Below are positions 10,226 through 17,438 of a DNA stretch of 64,000 nucleotides, in pieces. Both the position numbers and the translations under genes were made by a program. How positions within the stretch are numbered: position 1 is the first letter of the stretch; the number at the start of each line of letters is the position of its first letter. This stretch comes from an uncultured Bacteroides sp. GTDB taxonomy: Bacteria; Bacteroidota; Bacteroidia; Bacteroidales; Bacteroidaceae. The notes under the pieces are model-generated. The model was not told where the DNA came from, did no database searches, and worked only from the letters and a program-made list of their open reading frames with translations. Where the stretch lies: the NCBI RefSeq assembly GCF_902491285.1, contig NZ_CABUHK010000002.1:100632-164631 (forward strand), read 5' to 3'.

Positions 10226-10256
10226 CAAAAGTAGGTATTCTTTTCATGTATCCAAA
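10226..10256 (-). promoter_or_regulatory. Promoter of the small lipoprotein gene
   Basis: Minus strand TTTG, exactly 19 bases, TACTTTTG (10226-10233). The spacer contains ACATGAAAAGAATACC, which resembles the locus motif and could serve as an operator. Confidence 0.65.
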
Positions 10257-10270
10257 TTATTTTCAAGCTT

Positions 10271-10306
10271 TTTTGATGAAAACACCCTCTTTTTGATGAA
10301 AATACC
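10271..10306 (+). promoter_or_regulatory. Tandem 16-bp motif pair, copy 1
   Basis: TTTTGATGAAAACACC (10271-10286) and TTTTGATGAAAATACC (10291-10306) are direct repeats 20 bases apart, differing at one base. They lie in the divergent region between the small lipoprotein and the DUF3575 gene. Direct repeats at two helical turns fit binding by a dimeric AraC-type regulator; the neighbouring HTCS is the obvious candidate. That link is inference. Confidence 0.55.
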
Positions 10307-10449
10307 TGCTATGTTGGAAAGAAGGAGTTGTTTGGCTATATAAGGGGGCGTTTTTATCATGATGAAAGGATTTTCATTTATGGATGGAGAAAACTCCGTT
10401 GGTGTTCCATTTGATAGTTGGAATGTTTCTCATTGAATGGATGTTCTGT

Positions 10450-10510
10450 TTTTGACGGAAATAGGAACTAAGATTGTTTTTTGTTCATTCTGTATTTTGC
10501 CGAAACCACC
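10450..10510 (+). promoter_or_regulatory. Further motif copies before the DUF3575 gene
   Basis: TTTTGACGGAAATAGG (10450-10465) and TTTTGCCGAAACCACC (10495-10510) keep the TTTTGNNG core and most of the tail. The second ends 47 bases before the -7 box of the downstream gene. Confidence 0.45.
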
Positions 10511-10557
10511 TCTTAATAAAGATTAATTTGCCAATATCCTGTTAAAAGAATAGCCTC

Positions 10558-10565
10558 TACCTTTG
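10558..10565 (+). promoter_or_regulatory. -7 element of the DUF3575 gene
   Basis: TACCTTTG with no TTTG at the -33 position (10535-10538 is TATC). A strong -7 with a missing -33 suggests activator-dependent transcription. Confidence 0.6.
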
Positions 10566-10595
10566 TGATGTAAAAAATAACTTAGCTAGAGAGAA

Positions 10596-11171
10596 TTGAA
10601 TATGGTAATACGAAGATTTTTATTTTCATGGGTGTGTCTGCTGGCTTCTTCCTTATTTATGTATGGACAGGTGGCTGTTAAGACTAATGTGGCGATAGAT
10701 GCCGTCGCCATACCAAACTTAGGAGTGGAAGTAGGGTTGAGCAAGAAGCTTACAGTGGATATTCCGTTTTATTATAATCCCTGGAAATACAGCGATAATA
10801 AAATGTTGAAACTGGTGATGGTACAGCCCGAGTTGCGTTATTGGCTTTGTGATAAGTTCAATGGTCATTTTTTCGGTTTCCATTTAATGGGAGGAGCATA
10901 CAATACTACCGGTATTGATTTGCCGTTTTCTCCTTTCGATGATTTGAAAGACTTCCGTTATAAGGGACATTTTTATGGCGGCGGTGTCAGTTACGGTTAT
11001 CAGTTTGTGCTGGGACGCCATTGGAATCTGGGCGCCACCATCGGTTTGGGTTATGCTTATGTGCGTTATAAGAAATATGAGTGTGAAGAATGTGGAGATA
11101 TGTTGGAGAAATCCAACAAGAATTATTGGGGTCCTACTAAGGCTGCTCTGAATCTTATTTATATATTCTAA
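10596..11171 (+). CDS. DUF3575 outer-membrane-type protein
   Basis: 191 residues with a Sec signal (about 1-24, ending YGQ) and alternating beta strands such as LRYWLCDKFNGHFFGFHLMG. The segment VAVKTNVAIDAVAIPNLGVEVGLSKK matches my memory of DUF3575, a small predicted outer-membrane beta-barrel family found upstream of Bacteroidales fimbrial genes. Its exact role is unknown; assembly or anchoring of surface fibres is plausible. It ends 12 bases before the OmpA/TPR gene, clearly one transcript. Confidence 0.8.
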   Translation: MNMVIRRFLFSWVCLLASSLFMYGQVAVKTNVAIDAVAIPNLGVEVGLSKKLTVDIPFYYNPWKYSDNKMLKLVMVQPELRYWLCDKFNGHFFGFHLMGGAYNTTGIDLPFSPFDDLKDFRYKGHFYGGGVSYGYQFVLGRHWNLGATIGLGYAYVRYKKYECEECGDMLEKSNKNYWGPTKAALNLIYIF

Positions 11172-11183
11172 AAATTACGGATT

Positions 11184-12644
11184 ATGAAACTTATATGTTA
11201 TATACTTCTTATATTATTGATACCGGCTATTCCGGTAGGTGCACAGACATTATCAGGTGGTCAGGTACAAGTCAGCAATCAGTCAATCCTGATTAGTGAT
11301 AATGGACAGGTGATGATAGGAATGGATATCACGTTGCCGGCTGCAATGGAGCTTTCTTCCAACTGTGTGGCAACTCTGACTCCGGTTTTGAAGACACAGG
11401 ATAACAGTTATAACAGGATTTTGCCTGCTATTTGGGTATATGGGCGTATCCGTTCCATCGTGCAACAGCGTGAACGCAGTATTCCGTCGGATGCATATAC
11501 CATTCTTCGTCGTAAGAATGGAACGGAACAGACTGTAAATTATTCAGCCCGTATTCCATACGAGAAATGGATGAATGGTGCAGAACTGGAACTGCAGGCT
11601 GCTATACGTGGCTGTGCCGATTGTCAGAAAGAAGAAAACAGTGCCTTTATAACTCGTGCCAATTTGGAACGCTATGTGGTAAAACCTGTCGTGGCATTCG
11701 TTTCTCCTGCTGTCGAGGCTGTGAAGAATCGTGCCGAGGAAGGACGTGCTTATTTGGATTTTCCGGTAAATCAGATGAATATTTATCCTGATTATCGTCG
11801 TAATCCATCCGAACTGGCTGCTATCAAACATACGGTGGATGTAGTGAAAAATGATGTCAATACTACCATTACTGAAATAGCTATTGTGGGTTATGCTTCT
11901 CCTGAGGGCAGATATGCGGCCAATGCGCGTTTGGCTCAGGGGCGTGCTGAGGCATTGAAGAGTTATGTAATGAATGAGTATGGCTTTAAAGCGGATTTGT
12001 TCAAGGTGAATTCTGTACCCGAGGACTGGGCCGGACTGCGTGCGTATGTGGCTAAGAATGATTTACCGCTGAAAGAAGAGATTTTGTCCATAATAGATAA
12101 GAATGAGAGCGATTTTGACGTGAAGGAGGAACGCATTAAGGCCTTGGATGGTGGAAAGGTATATGCCGCATTACTACAGGATTGTTATCCGGCTTTGCGT
12201 CACTCTGATTACACTGTACGTTATGTAGTTCGCGGATTTGATGTGGAAGAGGCAAAACAGATTATAAAGCTCCGTCCCCAGCAGTTGAGCTTGCAGGAAA
12301 TGTTTCTGGTTGCCCAAACATACGAAAAGGGGAGTGACGAGTTTAACGAAGTGTTCGATGTGGCAGTGCGCATGTTTCCTGATGACCCAACAGCGAATAT
12401 AAACGCTGCCGCTATCGAACTCCAACGGGGTGACTTGCAACAGGCGGTACGTTATTTGGACAAGGCCGATGCACAGGCGAGTGCGACGCTGAACAACAGA
12501 GGCGTACTGAAACTGTTGCAAGGGGACCTCGACTCTGCTGAGAATTATTTCAAACAGGCACAGGCCAAGGATTCCGTCGAAGCCGGAGCCAATTTGGAAG
12601 AAGTGACCAATAAACGTAAGGATGAAGCAATCTTTGTAAAATAA
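11184..12644 (+). CDS. DUF3868/OmpA-like protein with TPR tail
   Basis: 486 residues, secreted (signal 1-20, ending VGAQT). An N-terminal beta region of DUF3868 type (about 20-170) is followed by an OmpA-like peptidoglycan-binding region (about 230-270, VGYASPEGRYAANARLAQGR) and C-terminal TPR-like helices (about 370-475). It is expected to tie the outer membrane or fimbrial base to peptidoglycan. It shares its architecture with the lipoprotein at 41180-42856. It is followed by a terminator-like hairpin, so this pair is a unit separate from the pilin operon. Confidence 0.75.
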   Translation: MKLICYILLILLIPAIPVGAQTLSGGQVQVSNQSILISDNGQVMIGMDITLPAAMELSSNCVATLTPVLKTQDNSYNRILPAIWVYGRIRSIVQQRERSIPSDAYTILRRKNGTEQTVNYSARIPYEKWMNGAELELQAAIRGCADCQKEENSAFITRANLERYVVKPVVAFVSPAVEAVKNRAEEGRAYLDFPVNQMNIYPDYRRNPSELAAIKHTVDVVKNDVNTTITEIAIVGYASPEGRYAANARLAQGRAEALKSYVMNEYGFKADLFKVNSVPEDWAGLRAYVAKNDLPLKEEILSIIDKNESDFDVKEERIKALDGGKVYAALLQDCYPALRHSDYTVRYVVRGFDVEEAKQIIKLRPQQLSLQEMFLVAQTYEKGSDEFNEVFDVAVRMFPDDPTANINAAAIELQRGDLQQAVRYLDKADAQASATLNNRGVLKLLQGDLDSAENYFKQAQAKDSVEAGANLEEVTNKRKDEAIFVK

Positions 12645-12711
12645 GACATATAGACAAACAGTACAATAAAAGATGTTAGAAGAAACTTGTTCTTTGCGAA
12701 AAGCGCAAGGT

Positions 12712-12750
12712 AAAATCCGGGGTAGTGGAGTCTATTCCCGGATTTTGAAT
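12712..12750 (+). terminator. Probable terminator after the OmpA/TPR gene
   Basis: The stem AAAATCCGGG / CCCGGATTTT (10 bp) has a 15-nt loop; the U-tract is part of the stem. A smaller TTGCG-AAAA-GCGCAA-like hairpin precedes it. Confidence 0.6.
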
Positions 12751-12875
12751 TAAAGTTCAGCGCATTAGTGTCCTCACAGTGTTTTTAAGTTGAATTTTAC
12801 ATAATCTGTCGGTTGGGGGCTTTATGGAATATGTCGGAAGTCGAAGTTCCGGCAGTGGCAAAAAAGATCAAGACG

Positions 12876-12959
12876 TTTTTTAAAAAGCTCGCCATCTTTT
12901 TAAAAAAGCTCGCCGTCTTTTTTGAAAACGACTTGATCTTTTTAAGAAATACCCTTGTC
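12876..12959 (+). repeat. Four tandem 21-bp repeats
   Basis: Units start at 12876, 12897, 12918 and 12939. Each opens with five or six T followed by an A-rich run and ends in TC; units 1 and 2 share AAAGCTCGCC. The array is also the core of an inverted repeat: AAAAAGATCAAG at 12860-12871 pairs with CTTGATCTTTTT at about 12932-12943. The T-run/A-run start resembles the 16-bp regulatory motif nearby. Confidence 0.8.
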
Positions 12960-12979
12960 TTTGAACATGTAGTATTTAT

Positions 12980-13031
12980 ATACGTACGCATAAGCCTATA
13001 TAATTGTATAGGTCTATGGATATGTACGTAT
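12980..13031. repeat. Imperfect palindrome
   Basis: ATACGTAC (12980-12987) pairs with GTACGTAT (13024-13031), with an inner CCTATA / TATAGG stem around AATTG. It is a possible cruciform or protein-binding site in the fimbrial upstream region. Confidence 0.6.
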
Positions 13032-13334
13032 GTGAAGGAATGTGTACTTCTTGATGAGAGAAACACTTGCTCACTATATTTTTATGTTTTTACGGGTGAT
13101 TCCCACTTTAGATTTGGCTTCCGCATATGTTGATGAGGGCGGCTTTTATGGAGGGATATTTTGCTGAAATGCCACACTGTCCGATCTGTTTGATGTAGTG
13201 AAAAAAAAGTACATGTTATCCTTGTTTTTTTCTCTTCTTTTTTAATGGAAAAATGTAAGAGGTGATTCTTTCAACGTGTAGGGTATTTCATTCACGTATG
13301 ATGGAAATGCCCTGTAAAAGACGATATAAAGTCA

Positions 13335-13372
13335 TTTTGTCAAAGATACCAATCTATTTTGTCGAAAATACC
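13335..13372 (+). promoter_or_regulatory. Tandem 16-bp motif pair, copy 2
   Basis: TTTTGTCAAAGATACC (13335-13350) and TTTTGTCGAAAATACC (13357-13372) are direct repeats 22 bases apart. They end 26 bases before the -7 box of the pilin operon, the position expected of a class II activator site. They share the core with the pair at 10271-10306. A weaker copy is at 13296-13311. Confidence 0.55.
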
Positions 13373-13398
13373 GATTAAGGTTTATACGATTAACCACT

Positions 13399-13406
13399 TA
13401 CCTTTG
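13399..13406 (+). promoter_or_regulatory. -7 element of the pilin operon
   Basis: TACCTTTG followed by C. The -33 position (around 13376-13379) reads TAAG instead of TTTG, again suggesting an activator is needed. Confidence 0.65.
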
Positions 13407-13467
13407 CTGTGTTGACAAATAAGAATGGAAATTACAAAAATAGTTTATAATTTAAAAACTTAGGATT

Positions 13468-15165
13468 ATGAAGATTAAGGGATTATTATTAGGAATGTTG
13501 GCATATGCTGCCATGGTAGCATGTACGAATGAGGACATTGTGAAAAACAATGTGAATCAACCAGAGAAAGTGAAGGGTAACCTTTCATTAGTGATAAGTT
13601 CTACATCAAACTCATCACGCGCTGCTGATAATGAAGAAAGCGGTGTAACGGATCCAGGTATCGAAGGTGAATCAACTGTAACAGATGCCGTTATAATTTT
13701 AAATAGACTAGATGAAAATGGAAATCTTACTAAAGAAGAATTCGGTGGTTATTTAACAAAGGCACAATTGAATGAAACTACGGCTAGTGGAGAGACCATT
13801 TACAATCCTTTCTTTACATTGGCAAATTCTGGATGGTATAAAGTGCTTGTTGTGTTAAATCCGACTGAGTCAATAGAAGCTATTGCCAACAGCCAACAAT
13901 CGACTGATAAGTCTAAGTATGAACAAATTGCAGAAAGTTCTTATACAACAACTGGTGATATAACAATAGCTGCTGCCGGTCAATTTATGATGGTGAACAA
14001 AAAAGAGATAAAGGTAGACGTTTTATCCAACAACTATGAAGATCCAACAATAAAAGAGGTAGAGGTGGAACGTGTTGTTTCAAAGATAAATTATGTAATT
14101 GCTAAACCAAATAACTTATATCCTCTTACAGTACAAACTACTGATTATGCCATTGCGGAAACTACAAGTGGTTACTATATATATCCCGATAATAAAGCCG
14201 TTCGTTTGACAGGTTTGCATAAGGCAAAGAATTTGGATAATGATAATTCTGATGTTTGGATACATGAGGGAACAGATGGAACTGATAGAAGAGCTTTTAT
14301 AAAGACAGAAAAAACTTATGGTCAGACAGGTGAACATATTTTTACTCTTCTTGAGCCGTTCCCCAAATTTGAATATTATACTACATCTACTGATGGTAAG
14401 CTTGACTGGACAGTGAAACTGGATAAATACGCGTTGGTGAATCTTTCAAATTCTGTGTATACGGCAAGACATTTGACGGATGCGAGCTGGGAAAACTTCA
14501 GGACTTTAGGCTTGTTAGGTGTAGACAATATGGCCTATATGGTTGATCCTAATTCAAAGAATAAGAATAATGTAACAGATTACGACCAAGCTTTTGGATC
14601 ATATTTCTATAACGCATTGAAAAATGTAAATGCGGATAAAGTTGATGAGGCCAGCGATGATAGCCAAGTTTATTTCCAAGATCTTCCCACTGCTAATATT
14701 AACGATAATGAACAGGTAGGTCATCGTTTGGCTTATTGTTTAGAAAATATTGTGAAAAAAGAAAAGCAAGTACCAGCTTTAGTGACTGGTATTATTTTCC
14801 GTGGTCAGATTGGCGATGAAACGGGTGAGCCTGTTGGTACCATTTATAAATGCAATAATAAATTTTATACATCTATTGATGCTGTAAAAGCTGATAATGG
14901 TGCAGATGCATCTTATGATACTTATGAAAATGGACATTGCTATTATTATTCATCTGAAATTTGCCACAATAAAGGAGATCAGTATATGGATAAGGCAATC
15001 ATGAGAAATAATATCTATGTACTGAAAGTTACTGGATTCGAGAATATCGGTGGTGCAACAATAACAATAGATCCTAGCGGTGAAGAGAGTGATAATAATT
15101 TCTATTTGCAATTGAATGCTAAGATTATTCCTTGGATTGTACGTTTCAATAACATTGAGTTCTAA
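13468..15165 (+). CDS. Mfa1-like major fimbrial subunit
   Basis: 565-residue pilin precursor of the Bacteroidales type V (FimA/Mfa1) class. Such precursors are lipidated, exported, cleaved by a surface protease and polymerised by donor-strand exchange. The lipobox is VAC near residue 20 (AAMVACTNEDIV). The early segment (VKGNLSLVISSTSNSSRA) and a possible trypsin-like cleavage site at SSRAAD (about 51-54) precede the beta-rich body. The C-terminus ends IIPWIVRFNNIEF, similar to the next gene. A lone upstream promoter and the first position suggest it is the abundant shaft protein. Confidence 0.85.
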   Translation: MKIKGLLLGMLAYAAMVACTNEDIVKNNVNQPEKVKGNLSLVISSTSNSSRAADNEESGVTDPGIEGESTVTDAVIILNRLDENGNLTKEEFGGYLTKAQLNETTASGETIYNPFFTLANSGWYKVLVVLNPTESIEAIANSQQSTDKSKYEQIAESSYTTTGDITIAAAGQFMMVNKKEIKVDVLSNNYEDPTIKEVEVERVVSKINYVIAKPNNLYPLTVQTTDYAIAETTSGYYIYPDNKAVRLTGLHKAKNLDNDNSDVWIHEGTDGTDRRAFIKTEKTYGQTGEHIFTLLEPFPKFEYYTTSTDGKLDWTVKLDKYALVNLSNSVYTARHLTDASWENFRTLGLLGVDNMAYMVDPNSKNKNNVTDYDQAFGSYFYNALKNVNADKVDEASDDSQVYFQDLPTANINDNEQVGHRLAYCLENIVKKEKQVPALVTGIIFRGQIGDETGEPVGTIYKCNNKFYTSIDAVKADNGADASYDTYENGHCYYYSSEICHNKGDQYMDKAIMRNNIYVLKVTGFENIGGATITIDPSGEESDNNFYLQLNAKIIPWIVRFNNIEF

Positions 15166-15237
15166 CAAACACTATGACAGACAGGGGAGGATTCATCTCC
15201 CTCCCCTTTATACCTTTCTATATTCTAACATTATAAA

Positions 15238-16296
15238 ATGACCAAAAGCATGAAAACAGTAAAAACATTCGCCCGACAATTCTCCTTCAGCCTGATGATG
15301 GCCATGACATTGGGAAGTGCCGTTGTGTCGTGCGACAGCATACTCGGTGAAGAAGAGGTAGATTGCTCTGTAGAGTACAGAGTGAAATTCAAGTATGATT
15401 ATAATATGAAGTATGCCGATGCTTTCTCGCGCGAGGTGGGGACTGTGACACTTTATGCTTTTGACGATAACGGCAAGTTGGTATATCAGAAGACAGAAGA
15501 AGGCGATGTGCTGGGAGAAGAAGGATATACCATGAAAGTGGATTTGGAACCGGGTGACTATCATCTTGTCACTTGGGCGGGACTGAATGATGAGGCTTCA
15601 TTCTCAGTGCCTTTGGTTACGGCAGGGGAATCCTCGCTAGATGAACTGCAATGCAGGATGGATCGTCTGTACAGTCGTGCGGCTGATGGAACGGCTGTTG
15701 TGAACAGTAAACTTTCTGCGTTGTGGCATGGTGAAGTGACCAAGCAATCTTTCTCGCGGGCAGCAAGCTCGCAGGTAGTGACTGTGCCACTGGTGAAGAA
15801 CACCAACACCATACGCATCATTCTCCAGCAAATGGACGGAGTGACTGTGGAGGTAGATAAATTTGAATTTACGATTACAGACGACAACGGTTTGATGAAC
15901 TATGATAATAAGCTGCTGGAGGACGAAACATTAACATATTATCCCTATTACCGTATGCAGGGTGGCACGGATATGGGAACACGTGCCGATGGAGATGCAG
16001 AGGACAGCAATATCAGCGTAGCTATTGCACAGATTACCGTAGGGCGTCTGGTGGTTGAAAATAATCCCCGCCTCACCATAACCAACAAGGAAACAGGGGA
16101 GCCTGTACTTTCCATACCATTAGTGAAATACTTGCTGCTTACTGAAGCAGAAGGACATGAGATGACCAATCAGGAGTATCTGGACCGCCAGGACGAATAC
16201 AATATGACTTTCTTTTTGGACGAGAGCATGAAGTGGATTAATACTAGCATCATTATCAATGATTGGGTGGTACGCTTCAACGAACTGGACATGTAA
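15238..16296 (+). CDS. FimB/Mfa2-family fimbrial anchor
   Basis: 352 residues. Mfa2-type proteins cap the fimbrial base and hold it in the outer membrane. The lipoprotein signal ends in VVSC (about residue 32). The segment CSVEYRVKFKYDYNMKYADA and the following VGTVTLYAFDDNGKLV are characteristic of the FimB/Mfa2 family. The C-terminus INDWVVRFNELDM parallels that of the pilin upstream. ATG 15238 is used; ATG 15250 is also possible. The next gene starts 23 bases downstream. Confidence 0.87.
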   Translation: MTKSMKTVKTFARQFSFSLMMAMTLGSAVVSCDSILGEEEVDCSVEYRVKFKYDYNMKYADAFSREVGTVTLYAFDDNGKLVYQKTEEGDVLGEEGYTMKVDLEPGDYHLVTWAGLNDEASFSVPLVTAGESSLDELQCRMDRLYSRAADGTAVVNSKLSALWHGEVTKQSFSRAASSQVVTVPLVKNTNTIRIILQQMDGVTVEVDKFEFTITDDNGLMNYDNKLLEDETLTYYPYYRMQGGTDMGTRADGDAEDSNISVAIAQITVGRLVVENNPRLTITNKETGEPVLSIPLVKYLLLTEAEGHEMTNQEYLDRQDEYNMTFFLDESMKWINTSIIINDWVVRFNELDM

Positions 16297-16319
16297 TAAC
16301 GAAACTAAAAAAGCAATCT

Positions 16320-17423
16320 ATGAAAAGAGGTTTATCCTATATAGTGATGGCGGTGTTCTGCGGACTGTGCTTCTCGTCGTGTGCGAAGGACGAGTTGGCG
16401 GCGAAGGCTGGGGGGGACGGAAGAGCGCCGGTACGTCTTGCATTGTCTCTTTCGGGGAATTCTTCCAGAACGGTTGACGCGCCCACAGCAGATGGTAATT
16501 GGGATTTTACCACTCCGGAACAGGGGACTATTGTGGAAGGCGATGTGTATGTACTAGTGATTGATGCGGTTACTCAAAGACTGAAATATTTGGTAGAGGA
16601 TTTGAGAGTGATTAATGATTATGCCGACCAAAAGATACTGGAAGGGACTATGCAGAGGACGATAGGTAATGAACAGGTACGGTTGGTGGTTCTCGCCAAT
16701 TTGAATCAGAACCAAATTCAGGGAGTCAGTGAGGGAATGCAGGCATATCTTAATACGATGGTAGGCAATACTGCCGTTGAAATCTATAATAAATTGGTTT
16801 ATAATTACACTGGTCCGACCCCGTGGAATCTGGCCGAAAGGCGTCTGCCGATGTGGGGGATCAGTCCCGCTACCGGTGTCCCTCCTGCAGGACCAAGCTT
16901 AGAGTGCAAACTGTATAGGGCAGTGGCTAAGGTGAGCCTTTGGGTGAACGGGAAACAAGGGCTTCAAGATACAAAAGGCGATTTTACTATTACCGGCATC
17001 ACGGTGAATAACGCTAATGATAAAGGGTATTGTGTGTCACAAGCTACGTTGAGCCCCGATGAAACAATTCAGTACCAAAGTCCTTACGTAACAGGGTTGT
17101 CGATGAAGCCGCAGAACTTTGTTTATACGGGACTGAATGTGACAATGGCTTATGAGGATTTGATTTATTTGCCGGAACAAGAAAATAACGACAGCCGGGC
17201 AGTATCCTTGGATGTGACTTACACGTATGGAGGTGAAACCAAGACAAAAACGATCGAGTTCAGAAAAGATGGGGTTGGAGATCGGTTTGAGGTGGTGCGT
17301 AACCATGTGTATATATTTAATATAAAAGTGACCGAGACTCCTGCTGGAGGCGGTTTGAAGACGGATGTGGAAACTTATGTGGCAGATTGGGATGAAATAT
17401 TGCTTAGCCCGGGCTATGAATAA
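16320..17423 (+). CDS. Third fimbrial subunit, Mfa-like lipoprotein
   Basis: About 367 residues. The ATG at 16320 opens MKRGLSYIVMAVFCGLCFSSC, a lipoprotein signal; an upstream TTG in frame would overlap the Mfa2 gene and is not used. The two-domain layout (a first beta domain with DVYVLVIDAVTQRLKYLVED, a second with YRAVAKVSLWVNGKQG) fits minor fimbrillin-like proteins that sit in or at the tip of type V pili. The end, VADWDEILLSPGYE, is a usual fimbrillin-like ending. Confidence 0.78.
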   Translation: MKRGLSYIVMAVFCGLCFSSCAKDELAAKAGGDGRAPVRLALSLSGNSSRTVDAPTADGNWDFTTPEQGTIVEGDVYVLVIDAVTQRLKYLVEDLRVINDYADQKILEGTMQRTIGNEQVRLVVLANLNQNQIQGVSEGMQAYLNTMVGNTAVEIYNKLVYNYTGPTPWNLAERRLPMWGISPATGVPPAGPSLECKLYRAVAKVSLWVNGKQGLQDTKGDFTITGITVNNANDKGYCVSQATLSPDETIQYQSPYVTGLSMKPQNFVYTGLNVTMAYEDLIYLPEQENNDSRAVSLDVTYTYGGETKTKTIEFRKDGVGDRFEVVRNHVYIFNIKVTETPAGGGLKTDVETYVADWDEILLSPGYE

Positions 17424-17427
17424 ACAA

Positions 17428-17434
17428 AAGGAGG
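17428..17434 (+). promoter_or_regulatory. Strong Shine-Dalgarno site
   Basis: AAGGAGG ends 4 bases before ATG 17439. Clear SD sites are uncommon in Bacteroidales, so this stands out and fixes the start. Confidence 0.7.
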
Positions 17435-17438
17435 AAAA

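Larger units (their letters stand above)
12645..13467. other. 823-base repeat-rich gap before the pilin operon
   Basis: Contains, in order, a terminator hairpin, four 21-bp tandem repeats (12876-12959) flanked by inverted arms, an imperfect palindrome (12980-13031), a stretch without clear features, a motif pair (13335-13372) and the pilin promoter. ORFs of about 90-106 codons exist on both strands but have no coding character apart from the heptads produced by the 21-bp repeats. Confidence 0.6.

Noticed and set aside
10164..10247. N-terminal extension of the small lipoprotein to 10247
   Set aside because: A good promoter lies inside it and the lipoprotein signal starts at 10163.
12813..13133. 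Open frames over the 21-bp repeats on both strands (plus 12813-13133; minus 12797-13066)
   Set aside because: Their protein-like look comes from the 21-base period; alternative or weak starts, no RBS, and the rest has rare and Cys/Tyr/Val-rich composition. Kept only as a repeat.
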